DNA from: Thetidibacter halocola
GTDB taxonomy: Bacteria; Pseudomonadota; Alphaproteobacteria; Rhodobacterales; Rhodobacteraceae
Reading direction: 5' to 3'
DNA length: 64,000 nt
Assembly (NCBI RefSeq): GCF_018224955.1
Contig: NZ_JAGTUU010000009.1
Location: forward strand, 62,001-126,000
Of the stretch, positions 52,172-63,781 are shown piece after piece; position 1 is the first letter of the stretch, and the number at the start of each line of letters is the position of its first letter. The notes beneath the pieces are model-generated. The model searched no databases and was not told where the DNA came from. It saw only the letters and a program-made list of their open reading frames with translations. A program made the position numbers and the translations under genes.

Positions 52172-52924
52172 ATGACCGATTATGCCGGACGCCTGCGCCT
52201 GGGCGTCAACATCGACCACGTCGCAACCGTGCGCAACGCGCGCGGCAGTGCCTATCCTGACCCGATCCGTGCCGCGCAGATCGCCGAGGAGGCCGGCGCC
52301 GACGGCATCACCGCACATCTGCGCGAGGACCGCCGCCACATCTCGGACCGCGACATCGAGCGGCTGATGGAGGCGTTGACGCTGCCGCTCAACTTCGAGA
52401 TGGCGGCCACCGACGAGATGCAGAAGATCGCCCTGCGCCACAAGCCGCACGCGGTCTGCATCGTGCCGGAAAAGCGCGAGGAACGGACGACCGAGGGCGG
52501 TCTGGAAGTGGCGCGTGACGAGAACCGGCTGGCGCATTTTATAGCACCCTTGCGCGATGCGGGCTGCCGGGTGTCGATCTTCATCGCCGCGGACGCTGTG
52601 CAGATCGACGCCGCCCACCGCATCGGTGCGCAGGTGATCGAGCTGCACACCGGGGCTTATTGCGATTTCCACGCCGAAGGCCGGCTGGACGAGCGCGACG
52701 CCGAATGCGAGCGGCTGGGCACCATGGCGGCCTATGCGCATTCGCTGGGGCTCGAAGTGCATGCGGGCCACGGACTGACCTACGAGACGGTTGCGCCGGT
52801 CGCCGCCTTTCCCGAGGTGATGGAGTTGAACATCGGCCATTTCATCATCGGCGAGGCGATCTTTCGCGGGCTGGCGCCAGCCATCCACGAGATGCGCCGC
52901 CTGATGGACGAGGCGCGGGCGTGA
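52172..52924 (+). CDS. pdxJ: Pyridoxine 5'-phosphate synthase
   Basis: Condenses 1-deoxyxylulose 5-phosphate with 1-amino-acetone 3-phosphate to pyridoxine 5'-phosphate. The 250-residue TIM barrel has [16 protein letters not shown] (9-24), N-F-E-M-A-A-T (71-77), C-I-V-P-E-K-R-E-E (about 92-100) and G-H-G-L-T-Y (about 198-203). It heads the pdxJ-acpS-lepB-rnc-era order common in this group, here interrupted by two unknown genes. Ribosome site AGAGGGAA upstream of the ATG. Confidence 0.95.
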   Translation: MTDYAGRLRLGVNIDHVATVRNARGSAYPDPIRAAQIAEEAGADGITAHLREDRRHISDRDIERLMEALTLPLNFEMAATDEMQKIALRHKPHAVCIVPEKREERTTEGGLEVARDENRLAHFIAPLRDAGCRVSIFIAADAVQIDAAHRIGAQVIELHTGAYCDFHAEGRLDERDAECERLGTMAAYAHSLGLEVHAGHGLTYETVAPVAAFPEVMELNIGHFIIGEAIFRGLAPAIHEMRRLMDEARA

Positions 52925-53370
52925 TCCGCGCTGCCCTTCTGCTGCTGGCCGCAGGTCTGCCCGCCGCCGCGCAGGAGGTGCAGGATTGCGACGACTGGGC
53001 GGCGGGGGCGCAGTTCCTGGCCGAGCCCTGGGAAGAGAACACGCGCACCTTCGCCAACGGCGCGGTGCGGGTGGCGCTGATCGACACTGGCGAGCCGGCA
53101 GCGGGGGGCTATCGCATCCTCGTGCTGTCGCCGCCCTATTCGCAGCTTGGCGATCGGCAATGCCGGATGGTCGGCAGCGGCGGCATGGGTTTCGCCGGCG
53201 TCGATTTCGCGGCACTGGCCGCGCGCTATGACCCGACCGTGGGGCTGATCCTGACCTTGCCCGCGACGCGGTTTAACGGTGGGACCGGGGATTTCGAGGA
53301 CGGCATCCTGCGCTTTACCCTGAACCAGGCGACCGGGGCGATCGGCGCCATGCTGCTGCAGCCGGAATGA
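52921..53370 (+). CDS. Secreted protein of unknown function in the pdxJ-acpS cluster
   Basis: A 149-residue protein with a signal peptide ([18 protein letters not shown]). The mature part has cysteines in D-C-D-D-W-A and R-Q-C-R-M-V that may pair, and ends in a Gly-rich beta-like region. No family recognised. The GTG start overlaps the pdxJ stop by 4 bp, and its end overlaps the next hydrolase gene by 4 bp, so it is tightly coupled within this operon. Probably periplasmic. Confidence 0.7.
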   Translation: MIRAALLLLAAGLPAAAQEVQDCDDWAAGAQFLAEPWEENTRTFANGAVRVALIDTGEPAAGGYRILVLSPPYSQLGDRQCRMVGSGGMGFAGVDFAALAARYDPTVGLILTLPATRFNGGTGDFEDGILRFTLNQATGAIGAMLLQPE

Positions 53371-54812
53371 GCCGCTTGCTGCCGCTGCTGGCGGTTCTGG
53401 TCGGCGCCTGGGCGCTCTGGCTGCTGGAGGGGGCACGTGCGGGCCTGACCCTGACCGATTTCCGCGAGGGCCCGACGCCGATCACCGAGTGGAGCGACGG
53501 CAGCGACGGGCCGGTGGTGGTGATCGCGCACGGCTTTGCCGGGTCGCGCCAGATGATGCAGGGCTATGCCGGTGTGCTCGCGCAGGCGGGATACACGGTG
53601 TATGCATTCGACTTCGAGGGGCACGGGCGGCATGACATCCCGATGTCAGGCGACGTGACCTCGTTGGACGGCACGACGCGGTTGCTGGTCGAGCAGACTC
53701 GCAGCGTGATCCAGACAGTTCGGCGCGGCGACGAACCCGTGGCGCTGCTGGGCCATTCCATGGCGACCGATATCCTGGTGCGCACCGCATTGGAGACCGA
53801 GGGGATCGGGCCGCTGGTGCTGCTCTCGGCCTTTTCGCTGGCAATAGACCGGAGCCACCCGGAGAACCTACTGCTGATCACCGGCGCGTGGGAGCCGGGA
53901 CTGGCCGAGTTCGCGCTGGAAGCGGCGCGTATGGTCGATCCCGCCGCGCAGGAAGGGGAGGCGGTGACAAGCGGATCCAACGCGCGCGAGGCGTTGCTGG
54001 CGCCCTATGCCGAGCATGTCTCAATCCTGCACAGCCGCGCAGGGCGGGCAGCGGCGCTAGACTGGCTGAACGCTTATTATGGCCGCAGCGAAAGGGCACC
54101 GGTGCCGCAGACCGGCTGGGCGCTGCTGGGGCTGCTGGCGGCGATCGCGGCGCTGTTCGCGCCCATCGCGCGGCGCCTGCCCGCCGGGCCCGACGCACCC
54201 GCACCGCTGAGCGCGCCGCGCCTTGGCCTGCTGGTTCTGCTGCCGATGCTAGCCGCGCCGCTGCTGGCCGCGCCGCTGGACACCCGCCTCCTGCCAGTGC
54301 TGGTCGCGGATTACCTGGCGCTGCACCTGGCGCTTTATGGTGCGATCCAGCTGGCCCTGCTGTGGCGCTGGCGCGGAAGCCCTCGGTGGACATCGACGCT
54401 GACCGTGGTGGCGCTTCTGGCCTGGGGGCTGGGCGTGTTCGGTCTCGCGCTCGACCGCTATGGCGCGAATTTCTGGCCCACCCTGCCGCGCCTTGGCATC
54501 ATTGCGGCCTTGGCTCTGGGGGCGGTGCCCTTCATGCTGGCGGATGCCTGGACGGCCTGGGGCGCGCCCCTGTGGCAGCGCATCGCGGCGCGGGTCGGAT
54601 TCCTGGTCTCGCTCGGCATCGCGGTGGCGCTGGATTTCGAGGGGCTGTTCTTCCTGGTGATGATCGCGCCGGTGATCGTGCTGTTCTGGCTGACCTTCGG
54701 CCTGATGGGCCGCTGGGCGGCGGCGCGGAGCGGGGCGTCGGGCGCGGGTCTGGCGTTGGGGCTGGTGCTGGCCTGGGCGCTGGGCGTATCCTTTCCGTTG
54801 TTTTCCGCATGA
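53367..54812 (+). CDS. Alpha/beta hydrolase fused to a multi-helix membrane domain
   Basis: A 481-residue protein. The N-terminal helix (about 5-22) is followed by an alpha/beta hydrolase domain: [10 protein letters not shown] (about 50-59), F-D-F-E-G-H-G-R-H (about 80-88) and the nucleophile in A-L-L-G-H-S-M-A-T (about 128-136). A His in I-L-H-S-R-A-G (about 222-228) can complete a triad. The C-terminal half (about 250-480) is six to eight hydrophobic helices. Such a membrane-tethered serine hydrolase is unusual. It overlaps the upstream gene by 4 bp and ends seven bases from acpS. Confidence 0.75.
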   Translation: MSRLLPLLAVLVGAWALWLLEGARAGLTLTDFREGPTPITEWSDGSDGPVVVIAHGFAGSRQMMQGYAGVLAQAGYTVYAFDFEGHGRHDIPMSGDVTSLDGTTRLLVEQTRSVIQTVRRGDEPVALLGHSMATDILVRTALETEGIGPLVLLSAFSLAIDRSHPENLLLITGAWEPGLAEFALEAARMVDPAAQEGEAVTSGSNAREALLAPYAEHVSILHSRAGRAAALDWLNAYYGRSERAPVPQTGWALLGLLAAIAALFAPIARRLPAGPDAPAPLSAPRLGLLVLLPMLAAPLLAAPLDTRLLPVLVADYLALHLALYGAIQLALLWRWRGSPRWTSTLTVVALLAWGLGVFGLALDRYGANFWPTLPRLGIIAALALGAVPFMLADAWTAWGAPLWQRIAARVGFLVSLGIAVALDFEGLFFLVMIAPVIVLFWLTFGLMGRWAAARSGASGAGLALGLVLAWALGVSFPLFSA

Positions 54813-54819
54813 GGCGCGC

Positions 54820-55248
54820 ATGATCCTGGGCATCGGAACCGACCTTGCGAATATCGAGCGGATCGCCGCGGTGCTGGAGCGCCACGGCGACCGGTTCCGA
54901 AACCGCGTCTTCACCGAGGTAGAGCAGCGCAAGGCCGAGCGACGCGCCGACGTGGCTGGCACCTATGCGAAGCGTTGGGCCGCGAAGGAGGCCTGTTCCA
55001 AGGCGCTCGGGACCGGCCTACGCATGGGTATCGCCTGGAAGGATATGGCGGTCAGCAACCTGCAGACCGGCCAGCCGGTGATGGCCGTGACCGGCTGGGC
55101 GAAGGAACGGCTGGAGTCCATGACACCGCCGGGACACGAGGCGATCATCCACGTCACACTGACCGACGATCACCCCTGGGCGCAGGCCTTTGTGGTGATC
55201 GAGGCGCGGCCGGTGGCGGGGCAAGGGAGCTCTGCCCCCGTCGCCTGA
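54820..55248 (+). CDS. acpS: Holo-[acyl-carrier-protein] synthase
   Basis: Transfers 4'-phosphopantetheine from CoA to acyl carrier protein. The 142-residue protein has [11 protein letters not shown] (5-15, Mg-binding D8), F-T-E-V-E (31-35) and [14 protein letters not shown] (51-64, catalytic E57). The C-terminal tail of about 10 residues, G-S-S-A-P-V-A, is encoded by the intergenic element copy C that begins inside the gene. Part of the pdxJ-acpS-lepB cluster. Confidence 0.95.
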   Translation: MILGIGTDLANIERIAAVLERHGDRFRNRVFTEVEQRKAERRADVAGTYAKRWAAKEACSKALGTGLRMGIAWKDMAVSNLQTGQPVMAVTGWAKERLESMTPPGHEAIIHVTLTDDHPWAQAFVVIEARPVAGQGSSAPVA

Positions 55249-55285
55249 CGGCGACTCCCCCGGCGTATTTGGAACAAGAAGAAGC
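55225..55285 (+). repeat. Intergenic element, copy C, overlapping the acpS 3' end
   Basis: GGGAGCTCTGCCCCC, then a perfect GTCGCC/GGCGAC hairpin with the acpS stop codon in its loop (55246-55248), then CTCCCCCGGCGTATTT and CAAGAAGAAGC. It overlaps the last 24 bases of acpS and carries the full-length version of the motif seen in copies A and B. GGGAG and CTCCC can pair to enclose the inner hairpin. Confidence 0.75.
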
Positions 55286-55349
55286 GGGCGGTCCGGACAG
55301 GCCTGGACCTGCGGGGCCTGTTTCGGGCGCCACGCGCCCTGCGCTTGCC

Positions 55350-55378
55350 TTGACACTCCGGGCCGGGCCGCTCATGTA
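55350..55378 (+). promoter_or_regulatory. Possible lepB promoter
   Basis: A perfect TTGACA at 55350-55355 has a weak -10 candidate (CATGTA) 17 bases later, about 30 bases ahead of the lepB start. Only the -35 half is convincing. Confidence 0.3.
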
Positions 55379-55407
55379 GCGCGGGACATCCGAGGCAGGG
55401 GCGCGAC

Positions 55408-56241
55408 ATGGCGAAAGAGACGAGCGGCGGCGGGATCTGGGAGACGATCAAGACCATCGTCTATGCCCTGCTGATCGCGGGCGTGTTCCGCACCCTTTTC
55501 TTCCAGCCCTTCTGGATCCCGTCGGGATCGATGAAGGACACGCTGCTGATCGGCGACTTCCTGTTCGTGAACAAGATGGCCTATGGCTATTCCTATGCCT
55601 CCTGCCCGTCGATCATCGTTCCGGCGGTGGGCCTGGACATCGACGCCAGCGACCTGTGCGGCTGGGCGGATGGCGACAACACCCGCCTGTTCGGCGGAGA
55701 ACCGCAGCGCGGCGACGTGGTGGTGTTCCGCCACCCGGTGACAGGGCGCGATTTCATCAAGCGGCTGATCGGCCTGCCGGGCGACCAGATCCAGGTCAAG
55801 GCGGGGCTGGTCCATATCAACGGCACGCCGGTCCAGGTCACGCCGGACGGCACGTTCGACGAGACCGCCGAGGCGCAGGGACCGCAGCGCCTGCGGCCGC
55901 GCTGTTCCAACGACCCGGTGGGCGAAGGCGGCGTGTGCCAGAAGGAAAAGTTCATCGAGACCCTGCCGAACGGCACCTCGCACTCGATCCTGAACATCGG
56001 CACGCAGGGCTCGGACAACACGCAGGTCTACACGGTTCCCGCCGGGCATTACTTCTTCATGGGCGACAACCGCGACAACTCTTCGGACAGCCGGATCTCG
56101 AACATGGTCGGCGGCGTCGGTTTCGTGCCTTACGAGAACCTGATCGGCCGTGCCGACCGGATCATGTTCTCGTCGGGCGGGCGGTCTATGCTGTTCTTCT
56201 GGACGTGGCGCGGCGACCGGTTCTTCAAGGGAATCGAATGA
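55408..56241 (+). CDS. lepB: Signal peptidase I
   Basis: Inner-membrane serine protease that removes signal peptides of exported proteins. The 277-residue protein has one N-terminal membrane helix (about 12-30) followed by the catalytic Ser in I-P-S-G-S-M-K (S41) and Lys in G-R-D-F-I-K-R-L (K118), and the C-terminal [11 protein letters not shown] (about 215-225). Upstream helix count and length are normal. It overlaps rnc by 4 bp, the standard lepB-rnc order. Confidence 0.96.
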   Translation: MAKETSGGGIWETIKTIVYALLIAGVFRTLFFQPFWIPSGSMKDTLLIGDFLFVNKMAYGYSYASCPSIIVPAVGLDIDASDLCGWADGDNTRLFGGEPQRGDVVVFRHPVTGRDFIKRLIGLPGDQIQVKAGLVHINGTPVQVTPDGTFDETAEAQGPQRLRPRCSNDPVGEGGVCQKEKFIETLPNGTSHSILNIGTQGSDNTQVYTVPAGHYFFMGDNRDNSSDSRISNMVGGVGFVPYENLIGRADRIMFSSGGRSMLFFWTWRGDRFFKGIE

Positions 56242-56915
56242 AGCTGTCGGCGGAGCTGCTGGCGTTGCAGGAGCGGCTGGGCCATGCCTTTGCCGACCCG
56301 CGCCTGCTGCGCCGCGCGGTGACGCATTCCTCGATGTCCGGGCCGGGTCGCGAGGACAACCAGCGGTTGGAATTCCTCGGCGACCGGGTGCTGGGCCTGG
56401 TGATGGCCGAGGCTCTGCTGCGGGCCGACCGCAAGGCCGCCGAGGGCCAGCTTGCGCCGCGATTCAACGCGCTGGTCCGCAAGGAGACCTGCGCCGACGT
56501 GGCGCGCGACGTGGGACTGGGCGAGGCGCTGAAACTGGGCCGGTCCGAGCAGATGACCGGCGGGCGGCGCAAGGTGGCGCTGCTGGGCGACGCGATGGAG
56601 GCGGTGATCGCCGCCGTCTACCTCGACGCCGGCTTCGATGCCGCGCAAGACCTTGTGCTGCGGCTTTGGGGCGACCGGATCGAAGCGGTCGACGACGACG
56701 CCAAGGACGCCAAGACAAGCCTTCAGGAATGGGCGCAGGCGCGCGGCATGCCGCCGCCCGCCTATGTGCTGACCGGCCGCGAAGGGCCGGACCATGCGCC
56801 GGTCTTCACCATCGAGGTGCAGTTGCCCTCGGGCGAGACCGAGACCGCCAGCGCCAGCAGCAAGCGGCAGGCCGAACAGGTGGCGGCAAAGGCGCTTCTG
56901 GACCGGCTGGGATAG
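56238..56915 (+). CDS. rnc: Ribonuclease III
   Basis: Cleaves double-stranded RNA, including rRNA precursors. The 225-residue product has the RNase III signature [13 protein letters not shown] (41-53; E45, D49), the second site [18 protein letters not shown] (about 111-128) and a C-terminal double-stranded RNA-binding domain (about 155-225). It is followed by the convergent nuclease gene, 11 bases between stops. In relatives era often comes next; here two genes intervene. Confidence 0.96.
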   Translation: MKLSAELLALQERLGHAFADPRLLRRAVTHSSMSGPGREDNQRLEFLGDRVLGLVMAEALLRADRKAAEGQLAPRFNALVRKETCADVARDVGLGEALKLGRSEQMTGGRRKVALLGDAMEAVIAAVYLDAGFDAAQDLVLRLWGDRIEAVDDDAKDAKTSLQEWAQARGMPPPAYVLTGREGPDHAPVFTIEVQLPSGETETASASSKRQAEQVAAKALLDRLG

Positions 56916-56926
56916 GCTCAGCGGTC

Positions 56927-57505
56927 CTAGCGCTGTCGACCTTGGCTGGCGGGATACTTTTCCCAAAGATCGGTTCGGCCTTTTTGACGCACAGATGCCC
57001 GCCATAGCCTTTTTCGCGCGTTTTCGGTTTCGAGGGGCTTATATTCGCCACCAGAATACTTCGGCCAATCAAGCGCGAGTCCCTGTTTTACCAGTTCCGC
57101 CGACAGGTCACGTCCGTCAGGCAACAGGCATCGCGCAACACTCCGGCCGTGTGTGTCCTCATCGACAATCTCGGCGGTGACAAGATGGCCCTTGCACAAG
57201 TTGACCATGGCCCACTTGGACTGTTTTCCATAGGGGTGATCCATTTCCGGCGCGTCTATCCCGAACAGTCTCAGTCTGACCCCTTCGACATCAATCGTAT
57301 CTCCGTCGACCACCCACGCGCGGCCCTTGAGAACCCGCCTGACCGGTGACGCTTCTCCCGAGGGCTGGGGGCGCAGTGTCGGTGGAAATGAGAGTTTCTC
57401 GAAATCATCCTCGATGGTTCGAGGCGGAGGAGGTGGTTTCCTTGCAGATCGTGAAACAAACGCTACCAACAACGCGCCAAGCACAACGAGAACCAACACT
57501 TCCAT
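56927..57505 (-). CDS. Thermonuclease-family (SNase) protein with membrane anchor
   Basis: A 192-residue protein: N-terminal membrane helix (about 1-20), a Pro/Arg-rich linker, then a staphylococcal nuclease domain with V-D-G-D-T-I-D-V (about 67-74), R-L-F-G-I-D-A-P-E (about 79-87) and the active-site region E-D-T-H-G-R-S-V-A-R (about 116-125). The gene and the bases around it are visibly less GC-rich than both flanks and it lies convergent with rnc on the opposite strand, so recent acquisition is possible. Probably periplasmic and non-specific. Confidence 0.82.
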   Translation of the reverse strand: MEVLVLVVLGALLVAFVSRSARKPPPPPRTIEDDFEKLSFPPTLRPQPSGEASPVRRVLKGRAWVVDGDTIDVEGVRLRLFGIDAPEMDHPYGKQSKWAMVNLCKGHLVTAEIVDEDTHGRSVARCLLPDGRDLSAELVKQGLALDWPKYSGGEYKPLETENARKRLWRASVRQKGRTDLWEKYPASQGRQR

Positions 57506-57689
57506 AAACACACACCTTCAACGACTGAACCACAGGGTATCCAATTCAAAGAAACGAGCGCAAGGTCTTTCGAAAAGGCCCGATATGAAGGAATGATCGC
57601 CGCGAGCCCGCAATATTGAGAATCGAAGTCGGAGACGATTAGTTGACCTTGAGTTTCGATTTTCTCAACCTGTCCAGAAAGTTACTGAC

Positions 57690-58592
57690 GTGACCGACAA
57701 CCTGCGCGGCGCGATCCTGATGATGCTGGCGATGCTGGGTTTCGGCATCGAGGACGCGTTCTTCAAGGCGGCCACCGCCACGGGCGGGGTGACGGCGGGT
57801 ATGGGCACGGTGCAATACGGGCTGGTGGCGATGGCGCTTTACGCCGTCTATGCGCGGGCAAAAGGCGTGCCGGTGCTGACCCCGGCCTACCTGAAACGCG
57901 GCTTGCTGATCCGCACCGGGTTCGAGATCGTCGGAAGGCTGTTCTTCGCCCTGTCCCTCGCCTACACGCCGCTGTCGACCACCTCGGCCATCCTCCAGGC
58001 GGCGCCGCTGGTGGTGATGGCGGGTGCGGCGCTGTTCCTCGGCGAGAAGATCGGCCCACGCCGCTGGGCGGCGATGGCGGTGGGCCTTGCGGGCGTGCTG
58101 CTGATCGTGCGCCCTTCGCCCGAGGGGATCGAGCCGAACGCCATATTCGCCCTGCTGGGCATGATCGGTTTCGCCGGGCGCGACCTCGCCACCCGCGCCG
58201 CACCGGCCAGCGTGCACGCGGCGCAACTGGGGGTGCTGGGCTTTGCCGTGGTCACCGTCGCGGGGCTGGTGATCCTGGCCTTCGAACCCGGGCCGCCCAC
58301 ACTGCCCGCACCGCTTGCGGCACTGCTGATCTGCGGCACGGCAGTCTCGGGCGTGCTGGGCTATACTGCAATGACTTTTGCCATGCGCACCGGCGAGGTC
58401 GGCGTGGTTGCGCCCTTCCGCTATTTCCGGCTGATCGTGGCGCTGGTGCTGGCCTATACGCTGTTCGGAGAACGCCCCGACGCGCTGACCCTGAGCGGCG
58501 CGGCGCTGATCGTGGGCGCCGGGGTCTACTCGCTGATCCGGGATCGCAGGTCTGGCGCGGCGCGGCGTTCCGCGTTAAAGCCGAAGGCTTGA
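57690..58592 (+). CDS. DMT-family transporter (EamA type)
   Basis: A 300-residue protein with about ten membrane helices in two EamA repeats. Features include P-L-S-T-T-S-A-I-L-Q-A-A-P-L-V-V-M-A-G (about 91-109) and L-F-L-G-E-K-I-G-P-R-R-W (about 113-124) in the first repeat and the mirrored P-F-R-Y-F-R-L, L-F-G-E-R-P in the second. Exporter of small metabolites is the usual role. The GTG start has only a weak ribosome site. Transcribed toward era, with 54 bases between. Confidence 0.88.
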   Translation: MTDNLRGAILMMLAMLGFGIEDAFFKAATATGGVTAGMGTVQYGLVAMALYAVYARAKGVPVLTPAYLKRGLLIRTGFEIVGRLFFALSLAYTPLSTTSAILQAAPLVVMAGAALFLGEKIGPRRWAAMAVGLAGVLLIVRPSPEGIEPNAIFALLGMIGFAGRDLATRAAPASVHAAQLGVLGFAVVTVAGLVILAFEPGPPTLPAPLAALLICGTAVSGVLGYTAMTFAMRTGEVGVVAPFRYFRLIVALVLAYTLFGERPDALTLSGAALIVGAGVYSLIRDRRSGAARRSALKPKA

Positions 58593-58646
58593 ACCCATGT
58601 GGCCCTCAAGTGGCGAAGCGACAGGGTTAACGACAAGGGAAGCCCC

Positions 58647-59555
58647 ATGACCACACGCGCCGGTTTCATCGCCCTGATCGGAGAGCCCAACGCGGGCAAG
58701 TCCACGCTGACCAACCGCATGGTCGGCGCCAAGGTCTCGATCGTCACGCACAAGGTGCAGACCACCCGCGCCCGCATCAGAGGCGTTGCGATGGAAGGCG
58801 AAAGCCAGTTGATCTTCGTCGACACGCCGGGCCTGTTCAAGCCGCGCCGACGGCTGGACCGGGCGATGGTGGCGGCGGCCTGGGGCGGGGCGGCGGACGC
58901 CGATATCGTGGTGCTGCTTGTCGAGGCTCATCGCGGCATCACCGACGGGGTCGAGCGCATCCTCGAGGGGCTGCGCGACCTGCCGCGGGGCCGCGCCGTG
59001 GCGCTGGCGATCAACAAGATCGACCGGGTCGAAGCCAAGGCGCTGCTGACGCTGTCACAGGCGCTGAACGAGCGGTTCGATTTCGCCAGGACCTTCATGA
59101 TCTCGGCCGAAAAGGGCTATGGCGTCGACGACTTGCGGGAATGGCTGGCCGGCCAGGTACCCGAGGGGCCCTGGCTTTACCCCGAGGATCAGATCGCCGA
59201 CTTGCCGCTGCGCATGATCGCCGCCGAGATGACACGCGAAAAGCTGACCCTGCGGCTGCACCAGGAACTGCCCTACCAACTGACGGTCGAGACCGAGAGC
59301 TGGCAGGAACGCGAGGACGGCACGGCAAGGATCGACCAGGTGGTCTATGTCGCGCGTGACGGCCACAAGGGCATCGTGCTGGGCCACAAGGGCGAGACAA
59401 TCAAGGCGATCTCCAAGGCCGCGCGCGAGGAACTCGAGGAGTTCCTTGGCCGCAAGGTTCATCTCTTCGTGCAGGTCAAGGTCCGCGAGCACTGGCAGGA
59501 CGAGGCAGAGCGCTATTCCGAAATGGGTCTCGATTTCAAGGACGGCAATGCCTGA
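58647..59555 (+). CDS. era: GTPase Era
   Basis: Essential GTPase for 16S rRNA processing and 30S maturation. The 302-residue protein has G1 G-E-P-N-A-G-K-S-T (10-18), G2-like T-T-R-A-R-I, G3 D-T-P-G-L (about 56-60), G4 N-K-I-D (about 119-122) and a C-terminal KH domain with G-H-K-G-E-T-I-K-A-I-S-K-A-A-R (about 249-263). The start at 58647 has AAGGGAAG upstream; the frame is open 16 codons further. Its rnc partner lies two genes upstream. Confidence 0.96.
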   Translation: MTTRAGFIALIGEPNAGKSTLTNRMVGAKVSIVTHKVQTTRARIRGVAMEGESQLIFVDTPGLFKPRRRLDRAMVAAAWGGAADADIVVLLVEAHRGITDGVERILEGLRDLPRGRAVALAINKIDRVEAKALLTLSQALNERFDFARTFMISAEKGYGVDDLREWLAGQVPEGPWLYPEDQIADLPLRMIAAEMTREKLTLRLHQELPYQLTVETESWQEREDGTARIDQVVYVARDGHKGIVLGHKGETIKAISKAAREELEEFLGRKVHLFVQVKVREHWQDEAERYSEMGLDFKDGNA

Positions 59556-59621
59556 GCGCGGGCGAGTTCCTTTGGAGGAATTTGCAGGTTTCCCTCGGGA
59601 AAATTGCACCCGGGGGCGGGC

Positions 59622-59954
59622 ATGACCCGCCTTACCGCGCGCTTCTGGATCGATGCCTATCTTGTCCGGTTGCGACTGATGGACATTCCGGCCTTTGTCG
59701 TGGCGCATGGCGACGACACGGCCGGAGCGGTGCTGGTCAAGCTGAACACGCTCGACGGGCGCGCCCGCGCCTTTACCCGGGGCTTCGACCTGATGACCGG
59801 CGGCCGGGTCTGGACCGTGCTGGCCGAGGGTCCCGAGGCCGATGTCGACGCCACGATCGCCCGGCAGCGTGGCTTTGACCCCGATCTCTGGGTGATCGAG
59901 GTCGAGGACCGCGAGGGGCGGCACCTGCTGGACGAAGAAGGTCTGCAATCCTGA
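59622..59954 (+). CDS. DUF1491 protein
   Basis: A 110-residue protein of the alphaproteobacterial DUF1491 family: M-T-R-L-T-A-R-F-W-I-D-A-Y-L-V-R (1-16), then V-V-A-H-G-D-D-T-A-G-A-V-L-V-K-L-N (about 28-44) and D-P-D-L-W-V-I-E-V-E-D-R-E-G-R-H-L-L (about 86-103). The same gene follows era in many relatives; function unknown. The start at 59622 is the family start and gives a short untranslated gap from era. Confidence 0.85.
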   Translation: MTRLTARFWIDAYLVRLRLMDIPAFVVAHGDDTAGAVLVKLNTLDGRARAFTRGFDLMTGGRVWTVLAEGPEADVDATIARQRGFDPDLWVIEVEDREGRHLLDEEGLQS

Positions 59955-60096
59955 CCCATTGTTTCGCACGCGAAACTTTGCGTCAGGAATAGTGACATAA
60001 GATCAATAACTTGTTAATCCAGATCACCGGGGGCACCCGGCCTTGCCGCAACGGGGATGCGGTCATATCCTTTGACCAATTCGCCCCGGAGCCGTC

Positions 60097-61823
<1,727 letters not shown>

Positions 61824-61920
61824 TCAGTGTGGCGGGTGGGCGCGGGTTTTCCAATGGCGGCTTGCAGGTCTGGGGCGTGGAGGTCGGGCGATGCCGGTTT
61901 TAGCGGCGCCCCTGCCTGAA

Positions 61921-61989
61921 GGCGCGAGGCCGCGCCTTTTCTTCGAAAAGACGCTCACCCCACCCGTTGCATCCGCAAGGCGGATGCAA
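61921..61989. repeat. Two hairpins in the ldh-amtB gap
   Basis: GGCGCG/CGCGCC followed by TTTT on the plus strand (61921-61940), and TTGCATCCGC/GCGGATGCAA (61967-61976 with 61980-61989), a perfect 10-bp stem with 3-base loop. Neither follows a plus-strand gene. The second lies just after the amtB terminator when read on the minus strand. Role unknown. Confidence 0.5.
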
Positions 61990-61992
61990 TGT

Positions 61993-62021
61993 AAAAAGCC
62001 CGGGCGATTGCTCGCCCGGGC
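61993..62021 (-). terminator. Terminator of the glnK-amtB unit
   Basis: On the minus strand a perfect 10-bp stem (62012-62021 with 61998-62007, 4-base loop) is followed by five T, 34 bases after the amtB stop. Confidence 0.85.
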
Positions 62022-62054
62022 AGGTTGTCCAATGGGTTGACTGGAAGGAGGAGG

Positions 62055-63404
<1,350 letters not shown>

Positions 63405-63436
63405 GTGTCCGTATCCCTTCGTTTTTCCTGCCCGCG

Positions 63437-63781
63437 TCACAGCGCGTCTGCGTCGGTTTCGCCGGTGCGCACCCGCACGGCCTGCTGCACGTCCAGCACG
63501 AAAATCTTGCCGTCGCCGATCTTGCCGGTCTGGGCCGTGGTCTTGATGGTCTCGACCACCTGGTCGGCCATCGAGGATGCCACGACGATTTCAAGCTTGA
63601 TCTTCGGCACGAAATTCACTGCGTATTCCGCGCCGCGATAGATCTCGGTGTGGCCGGACTGAGAGCCGAAGCCCTTGATCTCGGTCACCATCATGCCGCG
63701 GACGCCGATCCCGGTGAGCGCTTCGCGCACCTCCTCGAGCTTGAACGGCTTGATCGTTGCAATGATCAGTTTCACCTTCAT
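63437..63781 (-). CDS. glnK: P-II nitrogen regulatory protein GlnK
   Basis: Trimeric PII sensor of 2-oxoglutarate, ATP/ADP and glutamine that gates AmtB. The 114-residue protein has K-P-F-K-L-E-E-V-R-E-A-L (11-22), the T-loop G-H-T-E-I-Y-R-G-A-E-Y-A-V-N-F (about 43-57; Y53 is the uridylylation Tyr, shifted two by a longer N-terminal strand) and the B/C-loop G-K-I-G-D-G-K-I-F-V-L (about 87-97). It precedes amtB on the minus strand; the upstream AT-rich region holds an inverted repeat. Confidence 0.95.
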   Translation of the reverse strand: MKVKLIIATIKPFKLEEVREALTGIGVRGMMVTEIKGFGSQSGHTEIYRGAEYAVNFVPKIKLEIVVASSMADQVVETIKTTAQTGKIGDGKIFVLDVQQAVRVRTGETDADAL

